From: JAVVEG01 sp041751425
GTDB taxonomy: Bacteria; Pseudomonadota; Gammaproteobacteria; Pseudomonadales; Pseudohongiellaceae
Direction of reading: 5' to 3'
Length of the DNA stretch: 64,000 bases
Assembly: GCA_041751425.1 (NCBI GenBank)
Contig: JBGSXL010000030.1
Span: forward strand, 11,790-75,789
This document shows positions 53,263-62,597 of the stretch, piece after piece. The notes below the pieces were generated by a model that was not told the origin of the DNA, made no database searches, and saw only the letters and a list, made by a program, of their open reading frames with translations. Made by a program: the position numbers and the translations under genes. How positions within the stretch are numbered: position 1 is the stretch's first letter; the number at the start of each line of letters is the position of its first letter.

Positions 53263-54606
53263 TTACTCCCAGCTCAATGCGCCACCAGTCTGGTATTCAG
53301 TCACTCGGGTTTCAAAGAAATTCTTTTCCTTGCGCAGATCCATGATCTCGGACATCCAAGGGAAAGGATTCTTGACGCCACGGAACTGCTCCGGCAGGTT
53401 GATCTGGGCAAGGCGACGATTCGCAATGAACTGCAGATACTCTTCCATCATGACAGCATTCATGCCGAGTACGCCGCGTGGCATGGTATCGCGGGCATAT
53501 TCAATTTCCAATTGCGTTGCCTGCAGAATCATCTGAGTGGCTTCCTCTTTCATCTTGTTGGTCCACAGCTGCGGGTTTTCCAGTTTGATCTGATTGATCA
53601 TGTCGATACCGAAATTCAGGTGCATCGATTCATCGCGCAGAATGTACTGGAACTGCTCGGAGGTGCCCGTCATCTTGTTGCGACGGCCCATCGAAAGAAT
53701 CTGGGTGAAGCCGCAGTAAAAGAAAATTCCTTCCAGGCAGCAATAGAACGCAATCAGATTCTTCAACAGAGCTTGGTCGGTTTCAATGGTACCGGTATTG
53801 AAATTCGGGTCGCTGAGATTTTGTGTATAACGCAAACCCCAGGATGCTTTTTTGGCAACCGAAGGTACCTCGTGATACATATTGAATATCTCGCCCTCGT
53901 CCATGCCGAGTGATTCAATGCAATATTGATAGGCGTGAGTATGAATGGCTTCTTCGAATGCCTGGCGCAGAATGTACTGACGACACTCAGGGTTGGTGAT
54001 TAACCGATAGATTGCCAGCACCAGATTGTTCGCAACCAGTGAATCTGCCGTTGCAAAGAATCCCAGATTGCGTTTGACGATCAGGCGCTCATCAGCGGTT
54101 AAACCATTAGGATTTTTCCACAGCGCGATGTCCGCATTCATATTGACTTCCTGCGGCATCCAGTGGTTCGCACAACCATCCAGATACTTGCGCCACGCCC
54201 AGTCATATTTGAACGGTACCAGTTGATTGAGGTCGGCGCGGCAGTTGATCATGCGCTTGTCATCAACAGCTACACGTTGCGAAGACTCTTCAAGTTCCTG
54301 CAAACCGATATCGATATCCAGAGACTCCAGAGATTCCAGCGCTTTCTGCAGAATATCCGAATTCGCCGTTTCTGTGAGACGTGTCGCCTCATTACGCGGT
54401 GCGGTGCGTTGCGTACCATTGGCAATTGCCTCGGTAGACCTGCTGAGCTCTGCGGAAGCCACGGCTTCGTTCAGGCTGCGCTCTGCTTCCTGTTGCAAAG
54501 CAGTTTCGGTTACGCTGATGTTCGGCTTTTGTACCGGCGCCGTTGTTTTCGCAGCAGCAGTAGTGGCTGTTCCTTCTTCTTCATGAAACTCATCCCACGT
54601 AAGCAT
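53263..54606 (-). CDS. nrdB: Ribonucleotide reductase class Ia, beta chain
   Basis: 447-residue radical-generating subunit. The diiron ligands and radical Tyr are recognisable: Glu and His in EEAIHTHAY, with the Tyr four residues after the His, as Y122 in E. coli; NADIALW supplies the Asp region and the FEEAIH...GIFFYCGF helices follow. The first 115 residues are an extra low-complexity and charged segment not present in E. coli NrdB (376 residues). It is not an ATP-cone. A strong AAGGGGG site precedes the ATG. It is 29 bp downstream of nrdA. Confidence 0.95.
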   Translation of the reverse strand: MLTWDEFHEEEGTATTAAAKTTAPVQKPNISVTETALQQEAERSLNEAVASAELSRSTEAIANGTQRTAPRNEATRLTETANSDILQKALESLESLDIDIGLQELEESSQRVAVDDKRMINCRADLNQLVPFKYDWAWRKYLDGCANHWMPQEVNMNADIALWKNPNGLTADERLIVKRNLGFFATADSLVANNLVLAIYRLITNPECRQYILRQAFEEAIHTHAYQYCIESLGMDEGEIFNMYHEVPSVAKKASWGLRYTQNLSDPNFNTGTIETDQALLKNLIAFYCCLEGIFFYCGFTQILSMGRRNKMTGTSEQFQYILRDESMHLNFGIDMINQIKLENPQLWTNKMKEEATQMILQATQLEIEYARDTMPRGVLGMNAVMMEEYLQFIANRRLAQINLPEQFRGVKNPFPWMSEIMDLRKEKNFFETRVTEYQTGGALSWE

Positions 54607-54635
54607 GATTTCCCCCTTGCAAAATTAGTTGCTGA

Positions 54636-57491
54636 TTACTGACAGGCTTCACAATCCGGATCATCAATCGAGCAGGCCAATGGCACTGCTGCTGCTACCG
54701 GTTCGCTTGCCACAGCATTCAGGCTGCGATCAGATATTGTGGATTTTTCTGTTGTTGTAGCTGCCAGCGAGCGCAGGTAATAAGTTGTCTTGAGACCACG
54801 CACCCACGCCATGCGGTAGGTAATATCCAGTTTCTTGCCGTTCGCACCTGCGATATAGATGTTCAGTGATTGCGCCTGATCAATCCATTTCTGGCGTCTG
54901 CTTGCTGCGTCGACCAGCCAGCGCGGTTCAACTTCAAACGCGGTGGCATACAGATATTTCAAGTGCTGCGGAATGCGGTCGATTTGCTGCACGCTACCGT
55001 TAAAATACTTGAGATCATTAACCATCACGTTGTCCCACAGATCCAGTGCTTTCAAATCGCGAACCAGATAAGGGTTAACCACGGTAAACTCGCCAGACAG
55101 ATTGGATTTCACATACAGATTCTGATAAGTCGGTTCGATAGATTGTGAAACGCCGGTGATATTGGCGATGGTCGCCGTTGGCGCAATCGCCAGCACATTC
55201 GAGTTACGCATGCCCACCGCTTTGATACGCTGGCGCAGGCTGTCCCAGTCCTGTGTCTGATCCATATTCACTTCCAGATACTTGTCACCACGTACTTCGC
55301 TGAGCATTTTCAGTGAGTCGATAGGCAGAATGCCCTGATCCCACAATGAGCCGGCATAGCTCTGATATGGGCCACGTTCCTCGGAAAGATCAGTGGAAGC
55401 CTTGATGGCGTAATAACTGATGATCTCCATGGAGGTATCTGCAAAACTCACCGCCGCATCAGAGGCATAAGGAATCTTCTGTACATAAAGTGCGTCCTGG
55501 AACCCCATGATGCCCATGCCTACCGGGCGGTGCTTCAGGTTGGAAGTTTCTGCTTGTGGCACCGAGTAGTAATTGATATCAATCACGTTGTCCAACATGC
55601 GCACCGCAGTCTTGATGGTTTTTTCCAGCTTTTCGGTGTCCAGCCCGTTTTCATTGACATGGTTGACCAGATTGACGGAGCCAAGATTGCACACAGCAAT
55701 TTCATCCTGACTGGTATTTAATGTAATTTCTGTGCACAGGTTGGACGAGTGGATGGTGCCAACATGCTGCTGTGGTGAACGCACATTGCAGGCATCCTTG
55801 AAGGTGATCCATGGATGACCGGTTTCAAACAGCATCGACAGCATCTTGCGCCACAGATCTTTCGCCTGCACGGTTTTATAAATCTCCACCTGACCGGCAG
55901 CGGCTTTGCGTTCGTAATCGATATAGGCATCTTCAAATGCCTGACCGTGCAGATCATGCAGATCGCGTACATTGTTTGGTGAGAACAACGTCCACTCACC
56001 ATCTTCGAAAACGCGTTTCATGAATAAATCGGGGATCCAGTTAGCCGTATTCATATCGTGTGCGCGGCGACGATCATCACCGGTATTCTTGCGCAACTCC
56101 AGAAACTCCTCGATATCCAGATGCCAGGTTTCCAGATAGGAGCACACGGCACCTTTGCGCTTGCCACCTTGATTTACAGCAACGGCGGTGTCGTTAACAA
56201 CTTTCAGGAATGGCACGATGCCCTGTGACTTGCCATTGGTGCCTTTGATATGCGCACCCAGTGCTCTGACAGGTGTCCAGTCATTGCCCAAACCACCGGC
56301 CCATTTGGAAAGCATGGCGTTGTCCTTGATGGCGCTGTAAATACCGTGCAGGTCATCTGGCACTGTAGTCAGGAAACAGGAAGACAGTTGTGGACGCAAT
56401 GTGCCGGAATTGAACAATTGTGGCGTGGAAACCATGTAATCAAAACTGGAGATCAAATTGTAGAACTCGATGGCGCGCTCTTCACGATTTTCTTCGTTGC
56501 TGGCCAGGCCCATCGCAACGCGCATATAAAATACCTGCGGCAGCTCGAAGCGAACGTCGTTACTGTGAATGAAATAGCGATCGTACAAAGTTTGCAGCCC
56601 GAGATAGGTGAACTGATTATCACGATCCGCTTTGATGGCTTCGCCCAGCATGTCCAGGTCGTAGTCCAGCAAATGCGGAGACAATAATCCCAGTTCTGCA
56701 CCCTTTTCTATATAGGGGCGCAGCACGCTGGGATAGCGGTAATGCATTTCAGACTGGGTAGCGCTTTCACCCAGGCCAAGAAACTGCAAAGCTTCCGAGC
56801 GCAGAGTGTCGAGCAACAGGCGCGCAGTGACATAAGAGTAATTGGGGTCTTTCTCCACCATCGTGCGAGCTGTCATTACAGATGAAGTACGCACATCCTC
56901 TATTTTCACGCCGGGGTAGAGGTTTTTGATGGTCTCGTTGTAAATGTCATTGGCTGAGACGTTTTCCAGACCTTCGCATGCCTCATCAATGACGGTGCGC
57001 AGACGCAATGTGTCAAGTGGCCCTTGCGTGCCATCTGTGAAAGTAACCAGGATTGCCGGCTCATCGCTCTGCTGTTGAAGAATGCGCTGTTCGCGCACAC
57101 GGGCACGCTCGGCGCGATAGATCACATAGCTGCGGGCAACCTTGTGTTCACCGGTACGCATCAGCGCCAGCTCGACCTGATCCTGAATATCCTCAATATG
57201 AATGGTGCCGCCAGATGGCATGCGCCGCTTGAAAATGGTGGTTATCTGTTTGCCCATTTTGCTGACGGTTTCATGCACTCTGGAGGAGGCAGCAGCCGTG
57301 CCGCCTTCTACTGCCAGATAGGCCTTGGTAATGGCCACAACGATCTTTGACTCGTCGTACGGCAATACAGAACCATTACGTTTTATGACACGAATCTGCC
57401 CGGGGGCAGTAGATGATGTAGACGATGAGCGCGTGGTGCTGGTCTGAGCTGAGCTGGTGGAGCTGGAACGATGAGAAGTGTCTGGCTGCAT
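54636..57491 (-). CDS. nrdA: Ribonucleotide reductase class Ia, alpha chain
   Basis: 951 residues, against about 760 in E. coli. It reduces ribonucleoside diphosphates to deoxy forms. After a Ser/Thr-rich start, residues about 30-130 are one ATP-cone (VIKRNGSVLPYDESKI) and about 140-240 are a second (ILVTFTDGTQGPLD), as in Pseudomonas NrdA. The catalytic barrel follows, with the active-site N...C...E set in LCTEITLNT. The C-terminal redox pair is CEAC. Two NrdR-like boxes and a DnaA box lie upstream. nrdB follows on the same transcript. Confidence 0.95.
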   Translation of the reverse strand: MQPDTSHRSSSTSSAQTSTTRSSSTSSTAPGQIRVIKRNGSVLPYDESKIVVAITKAYLAVEGGTAAASSRVHETVSKMGKQITTIFKRRMPSGGTIHIEDIQDQVELALMRTGEHKVARSYVIYRAERARVREQRILQQQSDEPAILVTFTDGTQGPLDTLRLRTVIDEACEGLENVSANDIYNETIKNLYPGVKIEDVRTSSVMTARTMVEKDPNYSYVTARLLLDTLRSEALQFLGLGESATQSEMHYRYPSVLRPYIEKGAELGLLSPHLLDYDLDMLGEAIKADRDNQFTYLGLQTLYDRYFIHSNDVRFELPQVFYMRVAMGLASNEENREERAIEFYNLISSFDYMVSTPQLFNSGTLRPQLSSCFLTTVPDDLHGIYSAIKDNAMLSKWAGGLGNDWTPVRALGAHIKGTNGKSQGIVPFLKVVNDTAVAVNQGGKRKGAVCSYLETWHLDIEEFLELRKNTGDDRRRAHDMNTANWIPDLFMKRVFEDGEWTLFSPNNVRDLHDLHGQAFEDAYIDYERKAAAGQVEIYKTVQAKDLWRKMLSMLFETGHPWITFKDACNVRSPQQHVGTIHSSNLCTEITLNTSQDEIAVCNLGSVNLVNHVNENGLDTEKLEKTIKTAVRMLDNVIDINYYSVPQAETSNLKHRPVGMGIMGFQDALYVQKIPYASDAAVSFADTSMEIISYYAIKASTDLSEERGPYQSYAGSLWDQGILPIDSLKMLSEVRGDKYLEVNMDQTQDWDSLRQRIKAVGMRNSNVLAIAPTATIANITGVSQSIEPTYQNLYVKSNLSGEFTVVNPYLVRDLKALDLWDNVMVNDLKYFNGSVQQIDRIPQHLKYLYATAFEVEPRWLVDAASRRQKWIDQAQSLNIYIAGANGKKLDITYRMAWVRGLKTTYYLRSLAATTTEKSTISDRSLNAVASEPVAAAVPLACSIDDPDCEACQ

Positions 57492-57581
57492 GGGGTTTTG
57501 CTCTCCGTGATTGATTCCATGATTTCACGATATTTGTCTGGAGTGTTGCGGGCTACGATTGGCTGTATTTTGCACAGCAAT

Positions 57582-57597
57582 ACACTATATATAGATA
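57582..57597 (-). promoter_or_regulatory. NrdR-like box 1
   Basis: ACACTATATATAGATA resembles the NrdR box (ACAC-A/T-rich-GTGT) in its left half and centre; the right half is degenerate. It lies about 90 bp upstream of nrdA and 31 bp from box 2, three helical turns, as expected for paired NrdR boxes. Confidence 0.65.
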
Positions 57598-57612
57598 TAA
57601 ATTTGGTAAGGA

Positions 57613-57628
57613 ACACAAGATAGTGCGC
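57613..57628 (-). promoter_or_regulatory. NrdR-like box 2
   Basis: ACACAAGATAGTGCGC shares the ACAC start, the A/T centre and GTG with the NrdR box. Its start is 31 bp from that of box 1. NrdR would repress nrdAB when dATP is plentiful. Confidence 0.65.
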
Positions 57629-57655
57629 TTTAGCGTGGAATGCAAGGGGTTTTTC

Positions 57656-57664
57656 TGTGGATAA
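57656..57664 (-). promoter_or_regulatory. DnaA box upstream of nrdA
   Basis: TGTGGATAA is the complement of the perfect consensus DnaA box TTATCCACA. E. coli nrdAB is also controlled by DnaA boxes in its promoter region. A GCTGTGCACAGC palindrome lies 2 bp further. Confidence 0.6.
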
Positions 57665-57742
57665 GCTGTGCACAGCGTGTGAATCTTCGCTGCGGGAACG
57701 GGCTGAAACCTGCGGGGCGTATAAGTCGGTATTGAGGGCTGG

Positions 57743-58645
57743 TTAATTATTGGCGCACAGGAATTCCAACAGCGCCTTTTGGGAGTGCAATCTGTTTTCA
57801 GCCTCATCCCAGACAACACTGTTTGGGTCATCCAGCACATCGGCTGTGACCTCCTCATCGCGATGAGCTGGCAGGCAATGCATGAACAATGCATCAGAGT
57901 TGGCATAAGACATCAGCTCACGATTGACCTGATAGCCGGCAAAATTCTCCATGCGTTTGCTCAATTCTTTCTCATGACCCATGGATGCCCAGACATCGGT
58001 GGCAATCAGGCTGGCGCCTTTAACAGCTTCTCTTGGGTCGCGCACTATACGGACACGATCACTATTGCTGCTCACCAGATCCTCGCGAGGATCAAATCCA
58101 GCGGGGCAAGCGATAGTCAGTTCAAAGTCAAACTGACGCGCGGCGTTGATATAGGAATGGCACATATTATGACCATCGCCCACCCAGGCAACGGTTTTGC
58201 CGCTGATATCGCCACGGTGCTCGAAAAAAGTCTGCATATCAGCCAGCAACTGACAAGGATGAAAGTCATCCGTCAATGAGTTGATGACCGGGACGCTTGA
58301 GTGTCTGGCAAACAATTCGACTCTTTCGTGCTCAAACGTACGAATAGTGATGATATCGACCATACGCGACAAAACTCTTGCGGTATCTTCAATCGGTTCG
58401 CCGCGGCCGAGCTGGGTATCCCCGGGAGCAAGGAATATGGCGCTACCACCCAGATGAGTCATGGCCACTTCAAAGGAGACTCGCGTCCGGGTAGAGGATT
58501 TGTCGAAAATCATGCCCAGTGTTTTGTGCTTCAGCGATTCATTGCGCAGAGCAGGGCTGTGCTTTAGCGCGATAGCGCGCTGAATGATGCTGTGCAGTTC
58601 TTCTTTGGAGAGATCCAATAAGGTTAAAAAGTGTCGAATAGCCAT
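57743..58645 (-). CDS. argF: Ornithine carbamoyltransferase
   Basis: 300 residues. It forms citrulline from ornithine and carbamoyl phosphate in arginine synthesis. The carbamoyl-phosphate loop is SSTRTRVSFE at 50-59; HPCQLLADM (near 132), the ornithine-binding SMG motif (DVWASMGHE) and the catalytic FMHCLPAHR complete the enzyme. It is transcribed toward the nrdA upstream region. Arginine synthesis continues with argG at 61251; the carbamoyl phosphate pool is shared with pyrB. Confidence 0.95.
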   Translation of the reverse strand: MAIRHFLTLLDLSKEELHSIIQRAIALKHSPALRNESLKHKTLGMIFDKSSTRTRVSFEVAMTHLGGSAIFLAPGDTQLGRGEPIEDTARVLSRMVDIITIRTFEHERVELFARHSSVPVINSLTDDFHPCQLLADMQTFFEHRGDISGKTVAWVGDGHNMCHSYINAARQFDFELTIACPAGFDPREDLVSSNSDRVRIVRDPREAVKGASLIATDVWASMGHEKELSKRMENFAGYQVNRELMSYANSDALFMHCLPAHRDEEVTADVLDDPNSVVWDEAENRLHSQKALLEFLCANN

Positions 58646-58736
58646 TGCCGTTAGTTTCTTGGTCGCCTGGGGTTAGCAAGAGGGGTCGGGTGCCGCGTTG
58701 ACTTCGATCAAACCACTCAAAATTAGACTCAAAATT

Positions 58737-58760
58737 AAAAAGGGCAGCCAAGGCCGCCCT
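58737..58760 (-). terminator. Hairpin with T-run in the argF leader
   Basis: On the minus strand AGGGCGGCC-TT-GGCTGCCCT forms a GC-rich stem (one mismatch) followed by TTTTTAATTTTG. It is about 90 bp upstream of argF and 15-20 bp after the putative promoter, so it may act as an attenuator, or as a terminator for transcripts antisense to grxD. Confidence 0.5.
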
Positions 58761-58776
58761 CAATGCAAGCGCGTAT

Positions 58777-58804
58777 CTTATATTAATTTATCTGCCAGTG
58801 GCAA
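58777..58804 (-). promoter_or_regulatory. Putative argF promoter
   Basis: Minus strand TTGCCA (-35), 16 bp, TATAAG (-10). Transcription would start near 58770 and run at once into the leader hairpin at 58737-58760. Confidence 0.4.
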
Positions 58805-58888
58805 TTGTCTGCCAATGTCGTGCGTGACGGGGCTATCGCAACACGTGTAGAATATGACAAAACTTCCATTCAAGCAGGTCTGTTAAAC

Positions 58889-59239
58889 ATGAGTATTGAA
58901 GATAGCAGCGGTAGCAATATCGAAGACACCATCAAAGAACAAATCAGTTCCAACACCATACTGTTGTACATGAAAGGCTCGCCGGATCAACCGCAATGTG
59001 GTTTCTCCGCGCAGGCAACCCAGTGCCTGATGTCATGCGGCAAACGCTTTGCTTACGTAGATATTCTGGCCAACCCGGAGATTCGCGCGACATTGCCAAA
59101 GATTGCCAATTGGCCGACATTTCCGCAGCTCTATATAGACGGGGAACTGGTTGGTGGTTGCGACATCATTACTGACTTGTTTCAGAAGGGCGAGTTGCAG
59201 ACGATGATCGACAACTCGGGTAGTGCTGCGGCGCAATAA
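58889..59239 (+). CDS. grxD: Monothiol glutaredoxin, GrxD-type
   Basis: 116-residue monothiol glutaredoxin with the CGFS active site at 37-40, the TFPQLYIDGELVGG glutathione-binding loop and the CDII motif. These proteins carry and deliver [2Fe-2S] clusters, usually with BolA, in iron homeostasis. The ATG at 58889 is chosen; an open frame begins at 58805 but adds residues absent from the family. It converges with the RNase T gene. Confidence 0.93.
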   Translation: MSIEDSSGSNIEDTIKEQISSNTILLYMKGSPDQPQCGFSAQATQCLMSCGKRFAYVDILANPEIRATLPKIANWPTFPQLYIDGELVGGCDIITDLFQKGELQTMIDNSGSAAAQ

Positions 59240-59296
59240 TCAGATTACCGGCAAATTCTCATCGATCGCTGCCCCTGTCTGATATTACAGCAGGCA

Positions 59297-59947
59297 TCAG
59301 GGCAGCGGCCAACCGCCCAACGCTTTCCATTTATTGACGATTTTGCAGAATAGTTGCGCTGTTTTCTCTGCATCATATTTTGCAGAATGCGCTTCGCTGC
59401 CTTTGAATTCGATACCGGCAGCTTCGCAGGCTTTGGCCAACACCGTCTGACCATAAGCCAGGCCGCTGAGTGTTGCAGTATCAAAACTTGAAAACGGATG
59501 GAATGGATTTCGCTTCAGATCATGCCGTGCAGTTGCAGCATTGATAAAGCCATGATCGAAGTGGGCATTGTGAGCAACCAGAATCGCGCGCTTGCATTGA
59601 TTGGACTTCATGGAAGTACGAATGGCTTTGAAGAGATCCTCAAAAACATCTTTCTCTGACCGGGCAATACGCAACGGATGAAACGGGTCGATGCCGGTAA
59701 ACTTCAGCGCAGCTTCTTCAATATTGGCGCCTTCAAATGGCACGATGCGATGATAGTAAGTCTGCTCGACGCCAAGTATGCCTTTCTCGTTCATGCCCAG
59801 AATAACAGCTGAAATTTCTAGAATAGCATCTGTTTTGGCATTGAAGCCGCCGCACTCAATATCGACAACTACTGGCAAATACGTGCGAAAGCGTTGCGCC
59901 ATCAAGCTGATGGGTTCGTCATCGTCCTGCCGCAGAAATCCCGTCAT
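59297..59947 (-). CDS. rnt: Ribonuclease T
   Basis: 216-residue DEDD exoribonuclease that trims the 3' ends of tRNA and other stable RNAs. Catalytic residues begin with Asp29 and Glu31 (VVVDIECGGFNAKTD); AHNAHFDHGF supplies the next Asp and AHSAKYDAEKTAQLF the final His and Asp. The ATG overlaps the pyrC stop (ATGA). The pyrC-rnt pairing is also seen in other gammaproteobacteria. Confidence 0.95.
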   Translation of the reverse strand: MTGFLRQDDDEPISLMAQRFRTYLPVVVDIECGGFNAKTDAILEISAVILGMNEKGILGVEQTYYHRIVPFEGANIEEAALKFTGIDPFHPLRIARSEKDVFEDLFKAIRTSMKSNQCKRAILVAHNAHFDHGFINAATARHDLKRNPFHPFSSFDTATLSGLAYGQTVLAKACEAAGIEFKGSEAHSAKYDAEKTAQLFCKIVNKWKALGGWPLP

Positions 59948-60987
59948 TGTGCGGCTCCTTTGATGCGCCAATTAATTTGCTCTCCCGCTCGCAGGGGTAC
60001 AATGGTGGCACCGGCAAAAGGCAGTTCGGTTGCCATTGTCCAGGCCGCTTTTTCCAGTGTAATTGTTTTACTGTTGCGCGGTAGTCCGTAAAAGTCTGGG
60101 CCGTGGAAACTCGCGAACCCCTCCAGCTTGTCCAGTGCATTGGCAGCTTCGAACACCTCTGCATACAATTCCAGCGCGGCGTTGGCGCTGAAGCAACCGG
60201 CGCAACCACAGGCATGTTCTTTCAGACTTTTCAGATGCGGGGCGGAATCGGTTCCCAGAAAAAATTTACTGTTGCCGCTGGTGGCTGCTTCAATCAGCGC
60301 CACCTGATGGGTGTTACGTTTCAAAACCGGGAGACAGTAAAGGTGCGGCCTGACCCCTCCGGAGAGTAAGTGATTGCGATTGTATAGCAAATGATGCGGA
60401 GTGATGGTCGCTGCTACCTGCGCACTGGCGTGTTTCACAAACTCTACCGCGCTGGACGTTGTTATATGTTCCAGCACTATTTTTAAGTCCGGAAAGCGCT
60501 GCGTCAACGGATGCAATACCTTATCAATGAAAACTTTCTCGCGATCAAAAATATCGATACTGCTGTCGGTAACTTCACCGTGTACCAATAAAGGTACTTT
60601 TTGTTCGACCATGGCCGCAAGCACGCCATAGACTTTGTCGATAACTGTTACGCCGCTGTCTGAGTTAGTGGTGGCACCGGCAGGGTAGTACTTGACTGCG
60701 TGAATATAGCCACTGCTTTTGGCTTTTGCGATCTCGCCTGCAGATGTGCTGTCTGTTAAATACAGCGTCATCAGGGGTTCAAAATCCGAGTTGGCGGGAG
60801 CCGCTGCCAGAATACGTTGACGATAAGCAAGTGCTTGCTCAGTTGTAGTGACCGGGGGTTTCAGATTTGGCATCACGATAGCCCGTTTGAAGGTTCTGGC
60901 TGTGCTGGCTACAGTCAATTGCAGAGCCTGCTCGTCGCGCAAATGCAGATGCCAATCGTCGGGTTGGGTCAGTGTGAGCAGTTTCAT
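59944..60987 (-). CDS. pyrC: Dihydroorotase
   Basis: 347-residue zinc amidohydrolase that cyclises carbamoyl aspartate to dihydroorotate, the third pyrimidine step. Metal ligands are His13 and His15 (DDWHLHLRD), the carboxylated lysine in HAVKYYPAG, and histidines in LLVHGEVTD and LEHITTS; the last Asp is in LGTDSAPH. Length and motifs match the E. coli class II type. It is first in a two-gene run with rnt. Confidence 0.95.
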   Translation of the reverse strand: MKLLTLTQPDDWHLHLRDEQALQLTVASTARTFKRAIVMPNLKPPVTTTEQALAYRQRILAAAPANSDFEPLMTLYLTDSTSAGEIAKAKSSGYIHAVKYYPAGATTNSDSGVTVIDKVYGVLAAMVEQKVPLLVHGEVTDSSIDIFDREKVFIDKVLHPLTQRFPDLKIVLEHITTSSAVEFVKHASAQVAATITPHHLLYNRNHLLSGGVRPHLYCLPVLKRNTHQVALIEAATSGNSKFFLGTDSAPHLKSLKEHACGCAGCFSANAALELYAEVFEAANALDKLEGFASFHGPDFYGLPRNSKTITLEKAAWTMATELPFAGATIVPLRAGEQINWRIKGAAQ

Positions 60988-61250
60988 GCAGAAAATTTAT
61001 CCACGTTGGTCGATCTTGCAAAGAAAAACAGGCTGAAGTTTACCCTAACTTTCCTCATATTGCTCACGGCGCCAGTGAATCTGGCAGGCGATGCAGCAAC
61101 CAATGTGACGGATTTTGTGTCCTCTGTCTGGGTGGGGCTGGCTTTTCGGCCAGAAGCTGCACCGATCATCGAATTCCACGCCCCACCCATGTACAATACC
61201 CGCCTTCCAGTTTTGCTTACTGGGTTTCAATATTCAACGAGGAACAAGAG

Positions 61251-62471
61251 ATGTCGGGCATTAACAAAGTGGTGCTGGCTTATTCCGGCGGTCTGGATAC
61301 ATCTGTAATAGCCCGCTGGCTGACAGAAACCTACCACTGCGAAGTGGTCACTTTTACCGCTGATCTGGGGCAGGGTGGGGAAGTTGAACCGGCGCGTGCC
61401 AAAGCCCAGGCCATGGGGATCAAGGAAATCTACATTGAAGACCTGCGAGAAGAGTTTGCCCGCGATTTCGTCAATCCCATGTTCCGTGCCAATACCATTT
61501 ATGAAGGTGAATACCTGCTGGGCACCTCTATCGCGCGGCCCCTGATCGCCAAGCGCCTGGTGGAGATTGCTGCAGAAACCGGCGCAGATGCCATCTCTCA
61601 CGGCGCCACCGGTAAAGGTAACGATCAGGTACGGTTCGAACTGGGTGCCTATGCACTTGCTCCCGGCATCAAGGTCATCGCTCCCTGGCGTGAGTGGGAT
61701 CTCAATTCGCGTGACAAACTCTTGGCTTATTGTGAGACGCACAATATTGCGGTCGAGAAAAAGCGCGGCACGAAGTCTCCATATTCCATGGACGCCAACC
61801 TGCTACATATCTCTTACGAAGGGGATGTTCTTGAGAATCCTGGTGCGGAACCGGAAGAAGATATGTGGTTGTGGACTGTGTCTCCGGAGAACGCACCCGA
61901 TCAGGCAACGTATATCGAACTTACGTATGAAAAGGGCGATATCGTTGCCATTGACGGCGAAGTGCAATCACCTGCAACAGTGCTTGCGAATCTGAACAAA
62001 ATAGCCGGAGCTAATGGCATAGGCCGTTCAGACATCGTGGAGAATCGCTATGTCGGCATGAAGTCTCGTGGTTGCTATGAGACGCCCGGTGGTACTGTGA
62101 TGCTGAAGGCGCACAGGGCTATCGAATCGATTACGCTGGACCGAGAGCTGGCGCATTTGAAAGACGAGCTGATGCCACGATACGCATCGTTGATCTACAA
62201 CGGCTACTGGTTCTCGCCAGAGCGGCTGGCGTTGCAGGCATTGATTGACTCCACACAGGTATACGTCAATGGCAAGGTTCGTCTGAAGTTGTACAAAGGC
62301 AATGTAGTTGTAGTTGGGCGCGAGTCTGCTGACTCTCTGTTCGATGCCAGCATTGCCACGTTTGAGGAAGACGGCGGTGCTTATAATCAGGCCGATGCCG
62401 GTGGCTTCATCAAACTCAATGCATTGCGTTTGCGCATCGCGGCCAACAAAGGTCGTGGCATGAAGTCCTGA
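61251..62471 (+). CDS. argG: Argininosuccinate synthase
   Basis: 406 residues. It joins citrulline and aspartate with ATP, the seventh step of arginine synthesis. The PP-loop is SGGLDTS at 12-18; SHGATGKGNDQVRFE, the KKRGTKSPYSMDAN citrulline site and GxYE (RGCYETPGG) follow. Length fits the 400-residue bacterial form. AGGAACAAGAG precedes the ATG. argF is nearby but on the opposite strand, so the arginine genes are not one operon. Confidence 0.96.
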   Translation: MSGINKVVLAYSGGLDTSVIARWLTETYHCEVVTFTADLGQGGEVEPARAKAQAMGIKEIYIEDLREEFARDFVNPMFRANTIYEGEYLLGTSIARPLIAKRLVEIAAETGADAISHGATGKGNDQVRFELGAYALAPGIKVIAPWREWDLNSRDKLLAYCETHNIAVEKKRGTKSPYSMDANLLHISYEGDVLENPGAEPEEDMWLWTVSPENAPDQATYIELTYEKGDIVAIDGEVQSPATVLANLNKIAGANGIGRSDIVENRYVGMKSRGCYETPGGTVMLKAHRAIESITLDRELAHLKDELMPRYASLIYNGYWFSPERLALQALIDSTQVYVNGKVRLKLYKGNVVVVGRESADSLFDASIATFEEDGGAYNQADAGGFIKLNALRLRIAANKGRGMKS

Positions 62472-62515
62472 TGATTTAGTCGGCCTTCCTGACAGTTTGA
62501 TCTTAATAAATGGGG

Positions 62516-62577
62516 CTAATAAATGGGGTCAGAGTAAAAATACAGTACTGTATTTTTACTCTGACCCCATTTATTAG
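62516..62577. repeat. Perfect 62-bp palindrome, copy 1
   Basis: Every base from 62516 to 62577 pairs with its mirror about a centre at 62546/62547 (CAGT|ACTG). Each half carries AATAAATGGGGTCAGAGT, and a partial AATAAATGGGG stands directly before. The half-site GGGGTCAGAGT is like REP-type palindromes moved by Y1 (RAYT) transposases, as I recall them; no such gene is here. A second copy is at the window's right edge. Confidence 0.9.
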
Positions 62578-62597
62578 AAACATCGGCGGGGTGATTT

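Noticed and set aside
59260..59310. Hairpin GCTGCCCCTG...CAGGGCAGC between grxD and rnt
   Set aside because: One arm is inside the rnt coding region and there is no T-run; not called as a terminator.
61200..61250. Possible ARG box (TTTCAATATTCAAC) before argG
   Set aside because: Only one weak half-like site is visible; not enough to call an ArgR operator.
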